Source of the DNA: Lacrimispora sinapis
GTDB taxonomy: Bacteria > Bacillota > Clostridia > Lachnospirales > Lachnospiraceae
Length of the DNA: 64,000 nt
Assembly (NCBI RefSeq): GCF_043633585.1
Contig: NZ_CP141832.1
Location: forward strand, 1,674,001-1,738,000
Reading direction: 5' to 3'
The notes under the pieces were generated by a model. It was not told the DNA's origin. It made no database searches and worked only from the letters and a program-made list of their open reading frames with translations. Positions 16,976 through 24,672 of the stretch are shown piece after piece. The position numbers were made by a program, and so were the translations under genes. How positions within the stretch are numbered: the stretch's first letter is position 1; every line of letters begins with the position of its first letter.

Positions 16976-17811
16976 CTAAAGAAGATAAAATTTATGAACA
17001 ATTACTTAAACACGGAGAACCGATGTCTGCACGCGAAATAACAGATACTCTTTATGATACAAAGAAGCATCAGTCAATCGTATTTGGAAGTTTGCAGAAA
17101 ATGGTAGCAAAAGGACGGGTAGTAAGAGTAGGTGCTCAGCAGCCGTACAAATATACCGTAAATGAGATAAAAATATCTTTTGAAACTGAGGAGATTGATA
17201 AGAAATCTCAGATGCCTACAAAAGTTGTAGCTGCAAATTATCGACTTGTTTCAAATGCTATTGAACAGCGTCTACATGATTTTTTTGGTTATATGCAGGA
17301 AAGCAACATAGAAATTTATAATGAATTTAGCTTGCAGCATGAGTTGGGGATATTTTTGCGCCAACAATTGCCTGACTATAAGGTACAGTTTGAACGTAAC
17401 GTATCATTTTTCTGTAAAAACGCAAAGACTATCAAAAAAGAAATCGATATTGTAATTTATAATGATAAATTGAAAGAACGGTATGCTATTGAGTTGAAAC
17501 ATCCGCTCAATGGACAATATCCAGAGCAGATGTATGCATTCGTAAAAGATATTAAATTCATGGAAGAACTTAAAGCGCAGGGCTTTACACAAAACTTTGC
17601 TATTGTATTAGTGAATGATCGACTGTTCTATACAGGAAGTAACAACTCAGGAGTCTACAGATATTTTCGAGAAGAGAAAAGAGTATACGGAAAAATATAT
17701 AAACCAACAGGAGTAGGAAAAATGGAGGATTATATTATTTTAGATGGCAATTACCCAATATGCTGGCTGGATTTGGGAATTCAAAAATATTACATTGTCT
17801 CAATAGGATAA
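16972..17811 (+). CDS. Winged-helix protein with PD-(D/E)xK nuclease domain
   Basis: 279 residues. The first 65 residues form a winged helix (IYEQLLKHGEPMSAREITDTLY ... IVFGSLQKMVAKGRVVRVG). A linker follows and then a restriction-endonuclease-like domain: helix with E (FSLQHELGIFLRQQL), KKEIDIVIYND (catalytic D), YAIELKHPLNG (E-x-K) and a further helix PEQMYAFVKDIKFMEEL. All three signature residues are present, so nuclease activity is plausible. ATG 16972 overlaps the stop of the small ORF upstream. This resembles solitary type II-like or Mrr-like enzymes of defence islands, but no methyltransferase adjoins it. Target and regulation are unknown. Confidence 0.7.
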   Translation: MTKEDKIYEQLLKHGEPMSAREITDTLYDTKKHQSIVFGSLQKMVAKGRVVRVGAQQPYKYTVNEIKISFETEEIDKKSQMPTKVVAANYRLVSNAIEQRLHDFFGYMQESNIEIYNEFSLQHELGIFLRQQLPDYKVQFERNVSFFCKNAKTIKKEIDIVIYNDKLKERYAIELKHPLNGQYPEQMYAFVKDIKFMEELKAQGFTQNFAIVLVNDRLFYTGSNNSGVYRYFREEKRVYGKIYKPTGVGKMEDYIILDGNYPICWLDLGIQKYYIVSIG

Positions 17812-17860
17812 ATTTCCCATCATCCATAATACAACTGCTTTTTTCTAAAAGGAGGTCAAC

Positions 17861-18409
17861 ATGCCGCTGAGTGAATATGAAAAGACCAAAGTTAGGCAAA
17901 TAGCCAGAACAACAATTAACAACATAAACACGGATGATTATATGTACGACAACCTATATGGCCGTAGATATTCTTTGAATGACGTGAATTCAATACTTAA
18001 AAGTATTAACCTTAAGCTGTTACAGGATGAAATTGATCTTTTAACATATAAAGATGAATTTCAAATTATTAAAAGAACAATAATTGCAATCGGCAAAAGT
18101 TTATTATTGGAAAAATCAGTATGTTATGACAACACATTGAAATTCGGCATTCTTTGCCTTATGTGGGGTTATGCATCGCAAGGATACGGTCTGTATAGAA
18201 TAGGTAAAATATTCAGAGATTCTTTGAATACCGACAGGTTTAACAAAAACATATTAAACTCATTTAAATATTTGCAGAAAGATGATATAAAAAAAGCATA
18301 TTTATTGTGGGAGTATGAAAACCACATTCCGTGGTTGGGAGAATCTTTTTTTACAAAAATTCTATATTTTATAAGCAAGATAATAGACGAATCATGCCCA
18401 AAGTGTTAA
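17861..18409 (+). CDS. OGG-fold DNA glycosylase-like protein, N-terminal part of a split gene
   Basis: 182 residues; ATG 17861 after AAAGGAGG. The segment GILCLMWGYASQGYGLYRIGKI, then DIKKAYLLWEYENHIPWLGESFFTKILYFIS, matches the bacterial 8-oxoguanine glycosylase OGG-fold family, whose helix-hairpin-helix ends in G-x-x-F-x-T-K-x-L-Y-F. In that family the chain continues with a conserved L-I-x-D-S/R-x-V/T stretch and a C-terminal helix. Here that continuation (KVLIKDSFTSMNAAAL) is in the next frame, in the overlapping gene. One extra A in the AAA run near 18401-18403 would fuse the two. Related glycosylase-like proteins (Cap11) occur in type IV CBASS, but no nucleotidyltransferase is seen here. 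Biochemical activity is uncertain. Confidence 0.65.
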   Translation: MPLSEYEKTKVRQIARTTINNINTDDYMYDNLYGRRYSLNDVNSILKSINLKLLQDEIDLLTYKDEFQIIKRTIIAIGKSLLLEKSVCYDNTLKFGILCLMWGYASQGYGLYRIGKIFRDSLNTDRFNKNILNSFKYLQKDDIKKAYLLWEYENHIPWLGESFFTKILYFISKIIDESCPKC

Positions 18410-19341
18410 TTAAAGATAGTTTCACGTCAATGAATGCTGCTGCCCTCTTTGGGATTAAACGTTTGACTAATAGGGGATTGGAATACTTTATTGATTATAT
18501 TTCTGTACTCAGACTTGCAGCAAATGAACTGAATACTACAGCTGAGAAGGTTGAAGAATTTCTGTTTTCCAATTCAAAAAAGATCAGTTCTCAAATAAAT
18601 AAAAATGAATTACTCGAATATTCTTTTAGACTCTCAAGTAATTATATTGATGAATATAGTCCCCCTACTGTATTGAATCAAGATTTATGTTATAACGAAT
18701 ATGTACCCGACCGACAGGATAATTATCCTATAATGCTGGTTGCTGATGGTAAACCGGAATTGGAAATACCCGAAATGACATATGATTCTAAAATGGTGAA
18801 CGTGCAAGAGAATTTTTATTCAAATCAAAGAAGCAGAATAATTGTTAATGCTAATATTGAAGCAAATAAATACCATCAATCAATACCAACATATATTTTA
18901 ACTACAGGGTTTGGAGCAGTTCCAATTTCAGCTAATATTCCGTATTATAATATTCCAGGTGAAATAGCCATCAAAGATCCTCGATACTGGGATTTATATA
19001 TGAATGCAATAAAAAGAATACTTCCCAATCCTGAAGATGGTAAAATATTTCGGGTATCAATTGTGTATTATGCTGGAAAAAGCAAGGGTTCATTCAGGGA
19101 TGGAATTCATAAAATAATTAAAGGTATATCTGGAGATAATTGTTTGAAACAAAAATGCGATATCCATTTCTGCATGTATGGATGCAGGCAGCATTCATCA
19201 AACATATGGAATGGAAATTGGGGAAGTCTGATTGATATTTTTAAATCTTTATCAAGTCTTGATTTTCGAACTTTAGATGTTATGAAAAATAGATGGTTAA
19301 AGGAGAATATAAATATTTCGCCCTTCTTTATATACTTCTAA
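18394..19341 (+). CDS. C-terminal part of the split OGG-like gene plus an unrecognised domain
   Basis: 315 residues if translated from ATG 18394, which overlaps the preceding gene by 16 bases and has a poor ribosome site. The first 55 residues (KVLIKDSFTSMNAAALFGI ... GLEYFIDYISVLRLAANEL ... KVEEFLFS) look like the missing C-terminal helices of the OGG fold. The remaining 250 residues (VADGKPELEIPEMT, TTGFGAVPISANIPYYN, RVSIVYYAGKSKG, CDIHFCMYGCRQHSS) do not match any family I know; they are mixed alpha/beta with several Cys and no membrane segment. Either one fused protein broken by a one-base deletion, or two coupled subunits. Confidence 0.55.
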   Translation: MPKVLIKDSFTSMNAAALFGIKRLTNRGLEYFIDYISVLRLAANELNTTAEKVEEFLFSNSKKISSQINKNELLEYSFRLSSNYIDEYSPPTVLNQDLCYNEYVPDRQDNYPIMLVADGKPELEIPEMTYDSKMVNVQENFYSNQRSRIIVNANIEANKYHQSIPTYILTTGFGAVPISANIPYYNIPGEIAIKDPRYWDLYMNAIKRILPNPEDGKIFRVSIVYYAGKSKGSFRDGIHKIIKGISGDNCLKQKCDIHFCMYGCRQHSSNIWNGNWGSLIDIFKSLSSLDFRTLDVMKNRWLKENINISPFFIYF

Positions 19342-19390
19342 AAGGCAAGCCACTATTAAACTGGAGAATTAATGATAATTGAAGTGGCAC

Positions 19391-19521
19391 CTTCCCATTA
19401 TCCGTATAATGCAAAGATAAGATCTGATTAAGAGTGATGTTTTGTTATGGTATGGAAATTTATTAGATGGGGTAGAAAGGTCACCCCTCACTTTAATATA
19501 CTTGTATATTTTCGCCATGTA
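19391..19521 (+). repeat. Intergenic repeat element, copy B
   Basis: 131 bp, aligned with copy A at 16556: shared blocks include CTTCCCATTATCC, GCAAAGATAAGA, AGTGATGT, TAGATGGGGTAGA and ACTTTAATAT. It runs directly into structured repeat copy 2, so the two repeat types may be parts of one larger unit. Confidence 0.65.
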
Positions 19522-19620
19522 GTATCAAACTTCCGTCAACAGGAATGTGGAAACTGTTTGTTTGCTGTCGCGGAAAGCGTAGGAAATTAAAGGGTTTCGG
19601 GGGTTTGAAGGGGATATAAG
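19510..19620 (+). repeat. Intergenic structured repeat, copy 2
   Basis: TTTCGCCATGTAGTAT is followed by CAACAG (19537-19542), loop GAATGTGGAAA, CTGTTT (19554-19559), then GTCGCGGAAAGC. The stem differs from copy 1 but still pairs, and the loop is nearly the same. Homology to copy 1 continues as AAAT-AAAG-TT-GGGG. Confidence 0.65.
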
Positions 19621-19769
19621 GTGTATTTTTGTGGTTAGGTAGAGTGAAATATGTTTGCGGTTTCCGTGGTGTGTATGGAAAATGAACGTTTTGGCAAAAG
19701 ATTTGGATTCTGTCAAATAAGTATTTAGTTCTTAGAGCTGTAAGATATATCGGAATTTGTAGATAAACC

Positions 19770-19889
19770 CACCTTGAAAATGGGAGAATTCCACTTTCTA
19801 TCAATCTTTGTGAAGCAAACATTAAGCCATTTGCAACTGCAAGACGTGCCTGGCTGTTTGCAAATACTCCAAAGGGAGCCAGTAAATAA
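19770..19889 (+). pseudogene. IS66-family transposase fragment
   Basis: Translation in one frame gives the C-terminal end of IS66 transposases: LENGRIPLSINLCEANIKPF, then ATARRAWLFANTPKGASK and a stop. The catalytic-region Glu (LCEANIKPF) and the W-L-F-x-x-T-P-x-G-A signature are clear. Upstream (from about 19690) the frame carries a stop and only weak similarity. It is a relic of a lost insertion sequence. Confidence 0.8.
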
Positions 19890-20197
19890 TGTAAACTGAA
19901 TAGTACACTATTTTTTGAAGCATTTACCAGGAATCCTTATAGATACTAAACTCTTTGACACTTAAAAGATCTAAGGTCTCCTATAAGAAAAATAGGAGAC
20001 CTTAAGGTAATAACTATTAATTCTTTATCGCTTGAATCTTTCGGCTGTTAATACCATACCTTCATAAATTGTTTTCCTCTGCCTGACGGCAAGTGACAAT
20101 GCGATTGAACGTGCATAAGATTATCACTTCCGCATTTGAATATTTTTTGCACTACCCTTTTATCTGCAATCTAATGTACCAAATACTTTCCCCAGCA

Positions 20198-20359
20198 TTA
20201 TTTTTTACGAACTGTTTTATAAATCAAAATACAACCAAAGAATCCAATTATGATTCTCCATACTACTCCAGAAATTGCTAACATCGTCGGTAGCGGAAAG
20301 ATAATAACGAATATAAGTAAAAGTAGCCCTACGATTATCAAAACAACATTCTTCTTCAT
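20198..20359 (-). CDS. Small membrane peptide
   Basis: 53 residues with two hydrophobic segments (VVLIIVGLLLLIFVIIF and GVVWRIIIGFFGCILIY) and basic ends (MKKN, KTVRKK). The ATG starts one base after the stop of the secreted-protein gene; no ribosome site of its own is visible, so translation would depend on coupling. Its place behind a secreted protein is like an immunity peptide behind a bacteriocin, but this is inference. Confidence 0.5.
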   Translation of the reverse strand: MKKNVVLIIVGLLLLIFVIIFPLPTMLAISGVVWRIIIGFFGCILIYKTVRKK

Positions 20360-20360
20360 A

Positions 20361-21017
20361 TCAATCAATGTTCATAGTAATTGTATTAGATTTCAGAGTT
20401 TCATTAAAAGAAGCACCAACAGGGTAACCCGCTACAGAAATACCAATAAACCACGTTCCTGTTACAGAATATTTTGCGTTCAATCCTCCCAATGCTGTAG
20501 CACTACCACGTCTATGTGTCCAAGTAGCGCCAACAATTCCCGTCATATAAGAATCCTTAACGGTAATATTCGATATTTTATTGGAACCATTGTAATAGAA
20601 CTTAACCACAGCATGTGTCATCGATAACAAACTTGTGTTTCCACCACCCCACCACCATACCTCACCATCGTACCATGCTGCACCACCTTTTCCTGCGAGA
20701 GCATTGGTATTAACCTGTCGCATAATACTGTTTTGCAAAGAAGATTGGGAAGGCATTGTAAGTTTGCTTGACTTCGCTATAGATTTTTTCAGATATGCTT
20801 CTGCCTCCTCAACAGATTCAAATTTCAACAACTCTTGGTCACTTAATTTTGACTGTGGTAACGCTGTAAATGTGACATCTTTGCCAAAATCAATAGAGTT
20901 CAGATGATCTATTACTTCATCCTTAGAAACTACCGATGCGTCAGCCGCAAAGGTCATCTTACCCATTCCCAAAACCATAATAACCGAAAATAATATTGTA
21001 AATAACTTTTTAAACAT
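20361..21017 (-). CDS. Secreted protein of unknown function
   Basis: 218 residues; ATG at 21017 with AAGGAGGAG upstream. A Sec signal peptide is clear (MFKKLFTILFSVIMVLGMG then TFAADA, cleavage near residue 26). The middle is charged and helical (EVIDHLNSIDFGKD, LKKSIAKSSKL). The C-terminal 120 residues are Gly/Trp/aromatic-rich and beta-strand-like (AAWYDGEVWWWGGGNTS ... GTWFIGISVAGYPVG). No cysteine and no anchor are seen, so it is likely released. I do not recognise the family; it could be a bacteriocin-like or envelope protein. A tiny membrane peptide follows immediately. Confidence 0.65.
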   Translation of the reverse strand: MFKKLFTILFSVIMVLGMGKMTFAADASVVSKDEVIDHLNSIDFGKDVTFTALPQSKLSDQELLKFESVEEAEAYLKKSIAKSSKLTMPSQSSLQNSIMRQVNTNALAGKGGAAWYDGEVWWWGGGNTSLLSMTHAVVKFYYNGSNKISNITVKDSYMTGIVGATWTHRRGSATALGGLNAKYSVTGTWFIGISVAGYPVGASFNETLKSNTITMNID

Positions 21018-21359
21018 ATATTTGCTCCTCCTTTTTTGTTTTTGGGTACATTACTTTCCACTAAAACAAAACTCATTTTTATAGTGGGGCAGGGAAAAGT
21101 ATTTGGCACATTAGATGGCAGAAGAAAGGGTAGTACAAGAAATGTGGAAGTGATAATCTTATGCTGCATAAAGATGCCTGGGGGCGATATGCAGGTTTTA
21201 GGAAATGCCTGGAATGTGACATTTTTTATTCATAACTCTAATCTTCTTATCAAATACGCTGGTAAGTCACATCGCAAAAATGGATTTATTCGTTACAAGT
21301 TTGATTTTGAAATCTTGTTAATAATCATATGAATCCTCCTTACATTTGATAAAGACCAA
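21018..21359. other. 342-bp intergenic stretch
   Basis: Must contain the minus-strand promoter for the secreted protein; TATAAA on the minus strand near 21082 is a possible -10, with no convincing -35. No gene or repeat is recognised in the remainder. Confidence 0.4.
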
Positions 21360-21625
21360 TTATTGCTCATGCATTTTAGCAAGAACATGGGTTGTTAATC
21401 TAAATTGTGATTTTGGGACAAATATTTGATATTGTGTTTCGCTGTCAACTTGTTCCCCATATGATATAAAATTTCCTGTTCGCCTATTTTCACTTCCAGC
21501 ATACGTCCTTTTTGCATTAAAAGTAATCTTATTTTTACAAAGAAGTGTTTGGGCTTTAGCGAATTGCATGGGATCAAAAGTAATTGAAATTTCTTTTATC
21601 CCAATATAAAGTCAATTATAGACAT
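21360..21625 (-). pseudogene. Small frameshifted gene of unknown family
   Basis: An ATG at 21625 with AAAGGA 8 bases upstream opens MSIIDFILG and then hits a stop. The adjacent frame continues IGIKEISITFDPMQFAKAQ and runs as a coherent sequence to RLTTHVLAKMHEQ (stop at 21360). A single-base change near 21600 would join them into about 88 residues. The second part alone has an in-frame ATG (21569) but no ribosome site. Function not recognised. Confidence 0.4.
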
Positions 21626-22214
21626 ATTGTAATTCCTTTCTCTTTATATCACTATTTTATTACAACGCATCTAAATATAAACCAAGCTAATAAATTATTT
21701 GTTATTTACAAGCTTCTTCTAAAAAATTAGCATTCCCCTAAAATAGTTAATCAACTTTAATCTATTGATATAGTAATACTAACGTGTAAAAAATCAACAC
21801 AAGTGCTCAAATTATACATGTTGAGTGCCAAAATTTGCATTTTCATATCAAGATATGTTAAGAACAGGTCAATTGCATTCCGAGCTTCCATTTTGTAATC
21901 GAATTTCATATTTTGAAATCCCCTTCAAGTTTTGAAACAGTAATAAACAAGAATCAAAATGGAACAAAGTCTGGTAACTAGGTGGGTAAATCTTTAACTC
22001 TCCTAGTAAAAACAGCATCTCAGTTTCGCCATGTAGTATAAAACTTCCGTTTATGGAAATGTGAAAACGGAGTACTTTTATCTCGCAAAACACCATAACC
22101 CTCTCCGTCATTTTTATACAGCGGAAAAGGATTAGAATTCAAAAACAATAAAGCCTCGTTTCATCCAGGCAGTGTTTAAAAATAGTTTTTCAGCAGCTGC
22201 TTACAACAGCTATG
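21626..22214. other. 589-bp intergenic stretch with structured repeat copy 3
   Basis: AT-rich; holds the third structured repeat at 22024. No protein-coding region is convincing. It marks the end of the accessory island: beyond 22.2 kb the genes are chromosomal in character. Confidence 0.45.
22024..22110 (+). repeat. Intergenic structured repeat, copy 3
   Basis: TTTCGCCATGTAGTATAAA, then TTCCGTTT, loop ATGGAAATGTGA, AAACGGAG, followed by ATCTCGCAAAAC in place of GCGCGGAAAGC. The stem again differs from the other copies but pairs (one G-U), and the ATGTGRAA loop is kept. The 3' half is diverged. Confidence 0.55.
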
Positions 22215-22949
22215 TCACAACCAATCTTTACGAACAAAAGATCGCATACTTAAAATAAGATAGACAATAAATGTGAAAACAACAATGAATATAAATGAAA
22301 TTACCTCCACTTGTGGAGATAGATTCAGTCCTTGCGGAAACATGGCATAATATGGAGAGGTAAATGGAAACCATGCCCCTAATGAAGCAGGAAGCCCTGT
22401 GAGAACAATATTAGGTATGACAGAAAAAATACAAAGTAACAAGGCCCCGCCAAAGGATTGAAAACGGGTAGCAAGCCAAATCTGTAACATGGCAAGAGGA
22501 AAACACGCCAGCCATCCGCCAACGATGCCCCGTATGATAGGTTTCCATGAAATTATGCCTCCTATATGAATTAAATTTCCACTAATTAAATATTCTGTCA
22601 AGAACAGAAGCTGCATCAGCGCAATTAAAATGACTAGAGTTAAAAATTTGGATAGAAGTATTTTCCACCGGGGATAGGGCGATGTAAGTAATTGCTTCCA
22701 TGCTCCGTTTTTGTGCTCATAAAAACACAAAAACGTGGCAAAGATCCCTGTAAAAAGAGGCAGAAAGAACAGCCCATGAAATGATACGGCCTGAAAATAA
22801 AGGGTTGTCCAATGATAGGGAAAATAGTAGGACAGGGACTTTGCATTGCCCGCCGCAAGAACCCATGTTACAATACCTTCTAATATTAACATGATAACAA
22901 TAACCAGCCATTTTATTTTTAGAAATTCGGAATGAAGTAATCGATACAT
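22215..22949 (-). CDS. ABC-2 permease, lantibiotic-immunity type (second permease)
   Basis: 244 residues with six predicted membrane helices (for example WLVIVIMLILEGIVTWVLA, FFLPLFTGIFATFLCF, FIFIVVFTFIVYLIL). It belongs to the MutG/CprC-type permeases that, with an ATPase and a sister permease, expel cationic antimicrobial peptides from the membrane. The cytoplasmic segment YEHKNGAWKQLLTSPYPRWKILLSKF is typical of the group. Last gene of the three-gene transporter unit; 12 bases separate it from the first permease. Substrate cannot be read from sequence. Confidence 0.85.
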   Translation of the reverse strand: MYRLLHSEFLKIKWLVIVIMLILEGIVTWVLAAGNAKSLSYYFPYHWTTLYFQAVSFHGLFFLPLFTGIFATFLCFYEHKNGAWKQLLTSPYPRWKILLSKFLTLVILIALMQLLFLTEYLISGNLIHIGGIISWKPIIRGIVGGWLACFPLAMLQIWLATRFQSFGGALLLCIFSVIPNIVLTGLPASLGAWFPFTSPYYAMFPQGLNLSPQVEVISFIFIVVFTFIVYLILSMRSFVRKDWL

Positions 22950-22961
22950 ATTTATAACCTC

Positions 22962-23669
22962 CTATTTTATTTCTATAGTACGAAACTTTAGAGCACCTGT
23001 AATAAACAAAACCAGACCGGAGCCCAAACCGATCCCAATCCATGTTTTATATCCTTCCATAAACGGACTTGCCATAGATGGATATGCCCAGGGAAGAAGG
23101 TATAACACTTTCTGAGTGATTCGAGGCAGAAAGAGACTGGATATTGCCCCAGTCACACCCAAGCCAAGGGGAACGGTTTGATTCGGAAAAGAAAGAGAAA
23201 GAAACAGCTGGATGGAAAGCACAGGAAAAGAAGCCGCCAAACAACCGAAAATTTGTTTTACTAAAAATGCAAACGGTAATATTTTATCTGTGTACAGTAT
23301 CCACACCACACAAAAGCCTCCTAAAATCAACGTACTGCACCCAAGCATCAGAACAGCTACCCAGACTGCCTTGGAAAAATAAAATGCAGTGCGGCTTACC
23401 GGTGTGGCAAAAATAGATTTAAGACCTTGAGCCTGATGCTCCGTTTCCGATACCATGCTGCAGAGCAGGGATATGGTAAGCAGCATGGTAAAAGACAGAA
23501 ACATATAGATGATATTTAAGCCGGCATAAATCCCGTATTCTCCTTGCCTGAAGTATAAATACCACTCCATACAAGTAAATAAAATGAGTACTATAGCACT
23601 GACAATTGGAACAATATAGCAAAGCTTTTTTGCTTTATAAAATTCCACATATAATAATGCCTTTATCAT
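22962..23669 (-). CDS. ABC-2 permease, lantibiotic-immunity type (first permease)
   Basis: 235 residues, six hydrophobic segments, MutE/CprB-like. The segment SETEHQAQGLKSIFATPVSRTAFYFSKAVW is the conserved coupling helix region of the family. The ATG overlaps the ATPase stop (ATGA), so expression is coupled. With its partner permease it should form the membrane channel of a peptide-resistance exporter. Confidence 0.85.
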   Translation of the reverse strand: MIKALLYVEFYKAKKLCYIVPIVSAIVLILFTCMEWYLYFRQGEYGIYAGLNIIYMFLSFTMLLTISLLCSMVSETEHQAQGLKSIFATPVSRTAFYFSKAVWVAVLMLGCSTLILGGFCVVWILYTDKILPFAFLVKQIFGCLAASFPVLSIQLFLSLSFPNQTVPLGLGVTGAISSLFLPRITQKVLYLLPWAYPSMASPFMEGYKTWIGIGLGSGLVLFITGALKFRTIEIK

Positions 23670-24574
23670 AAGCTGCCCTCCGTTCCTGTCAATGCCAGAA
23701 AAATGTCCTCTAAAGAAGCCGTTGATTCCCGCATATGCTGTACGGAAAAAGGTTGAAGGAGATGGAAGACTTTTGCCTGATCCATTTGTCCGTTTAAAGA
23801 TATGAGCAGTTCTTCTCCCTGCAAAACTACATCAGCTCCGGAAGAGGACAATACACGAAATGCCTCCTGTTGGTTTTCTGTCCGAACGAAAAGTTTGGTA
23901 GGGCTTTTTTTCTCTAATTCCTGAATGCTGTCCTGAAAAATCAGCTTCCCATTTTGGATAATGCCAATTTCGTCTGCAATAGACTGTATCTCACTCAAAA
24001 TGTGGCTGGATAAAAAAATAGTAATTCCCTGTTCATGGCAAAGAGAAAGCATTAAATTACGGATTTCCTGTATACCCGCCGGATCAAGACCGTTGATTGG
24101 TTCGTCTAAAATCAACAGCTTGGGTCTGCGGATTAATGCCTGCGCAATGCCGAGACGTTGTTTCATGCCAAGGGAATAGCCCTTCACAGTTTGCTTCTTA
24201 TAAGGTGCTAACCGTACAATATCTAAAACCTTATCAATATCTTCCTCAGGCAAATCCATAAGCTTACAAATTATTTTAAGATTTTTATATGCTGGCAAAT
24301 GACCGTAGTAAGAGGGACCTTCCACCAAAGAACCGATGTTTCTTAAAATTTTCTCACGGTCTTTTTCCAGAGATCGCCCCATAATCTGGACGGAACCCTC
24401 ATCTGCACGAATTAAGCTGAGAAGCATACGGATTGTCGTGGTTTTTCCTGCACCGTTTGCGCCTAAGAATCCGTAGATTTTTCCTTCTGGAACCCGTAAA
24501 TCGATATGATCCACAGAAACATGCTGGCCAAAACGTCGTGTCAGGCCATTGGTTTCAATTATATAGTTAGACAT
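23666..24574 (-). CDS. ABC transporter ATPase, bacitracin/lantibiotic resistance type
   Basis: 302 residues. Powers the two permeases downstream. Walker A GANGAGKTTTIRMLL, Q-loop region IGSLVEGPSYYGHLPAYKNL (the VEGPSYY signature is characteristic of BcrA/CprA/NisF ATPases), ABC signature YSLGMKQRLGIAQAL, Walker B LLILDEPINGLDP, H-loop SSHILSEIQ. The C-terminal 80 residues form the extra domain of this subgroup. ATG 24574 follows AGGAGG. A palindromic site lies 43-67 bases upstream, fitting control by the two-component system encoded next door. Confidence 0.92.
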   Translation of the reverse strand: MSNYIIETNGLTRRFGQHVSVDHIDLRVPEGKIYGFLGANGAGKTTTIRMLLSLIRADEGSVQIMGRSLEKDREKILRNIGSLVEGPSYYGHLPAYKNLKIICKLMDLPEEDIDKVLDIVRLAPYKKQTVKGYSLGMKQRLGIAQALIRRPKLLILDEPINGLDPAGIQEIRNLMLSLCHEQGITIFLSSHILSEIQSIADEIGIIQNGKLIFQDSIQELEKKSPTKLFVRTENQQEAFRVLSSSGADVVLQGEELLISLNGQMDQAKVFHLLQPFSVQHMRESTASLEDIFLALTGTEGSL

Positions 24575-24616
24575 AACAAATCCTCCTGTTTTTCTTTATA
24601 ACAGAAGGATACACTA

Positions 24617-24641
24617 TTCGTTTAGCAACCAGGTAAACGAA
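24617..24641. promoter_or_regulatory. Inverted repeat upstream of the ABC operon, possible response-regulator site
   Basis: TTCGTTTA (24617-24624), nine bases, TAAACGAA (24634-24641): perfect eight-base arms, about two helical turns end to end. It lies in the 98-bp gap between the kinase stop and the ATPase start, where the transporter promoter must be. Confidence 0.55.
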
Positions 24642-24672
24642 AGTAAAATGTAGATAAAATCGTACAAATAAT

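Larger units (their letters stand above)
19342..20197. other. 856-bp intergenic stretch: repeats, IS66 remnant, hairpin
   Basis: In order it holds repeat copy B (19391), the structured repeat copy 2 (19510), a decayed transposase piece (19770-19889) and a perfect hairpin AAGGTCTCCTAT / ATAGGAGACCTT (19973-20003) without a T tract. The last 190 bases show nothing recognisable. Confidence 0.55.

Noticed and set aside
17861..19341. Type IV CBASS suggested by the OGG-like gene.
   Set aside because: No CD-NTase, QueC-like or TGT-like gene is present in the island.
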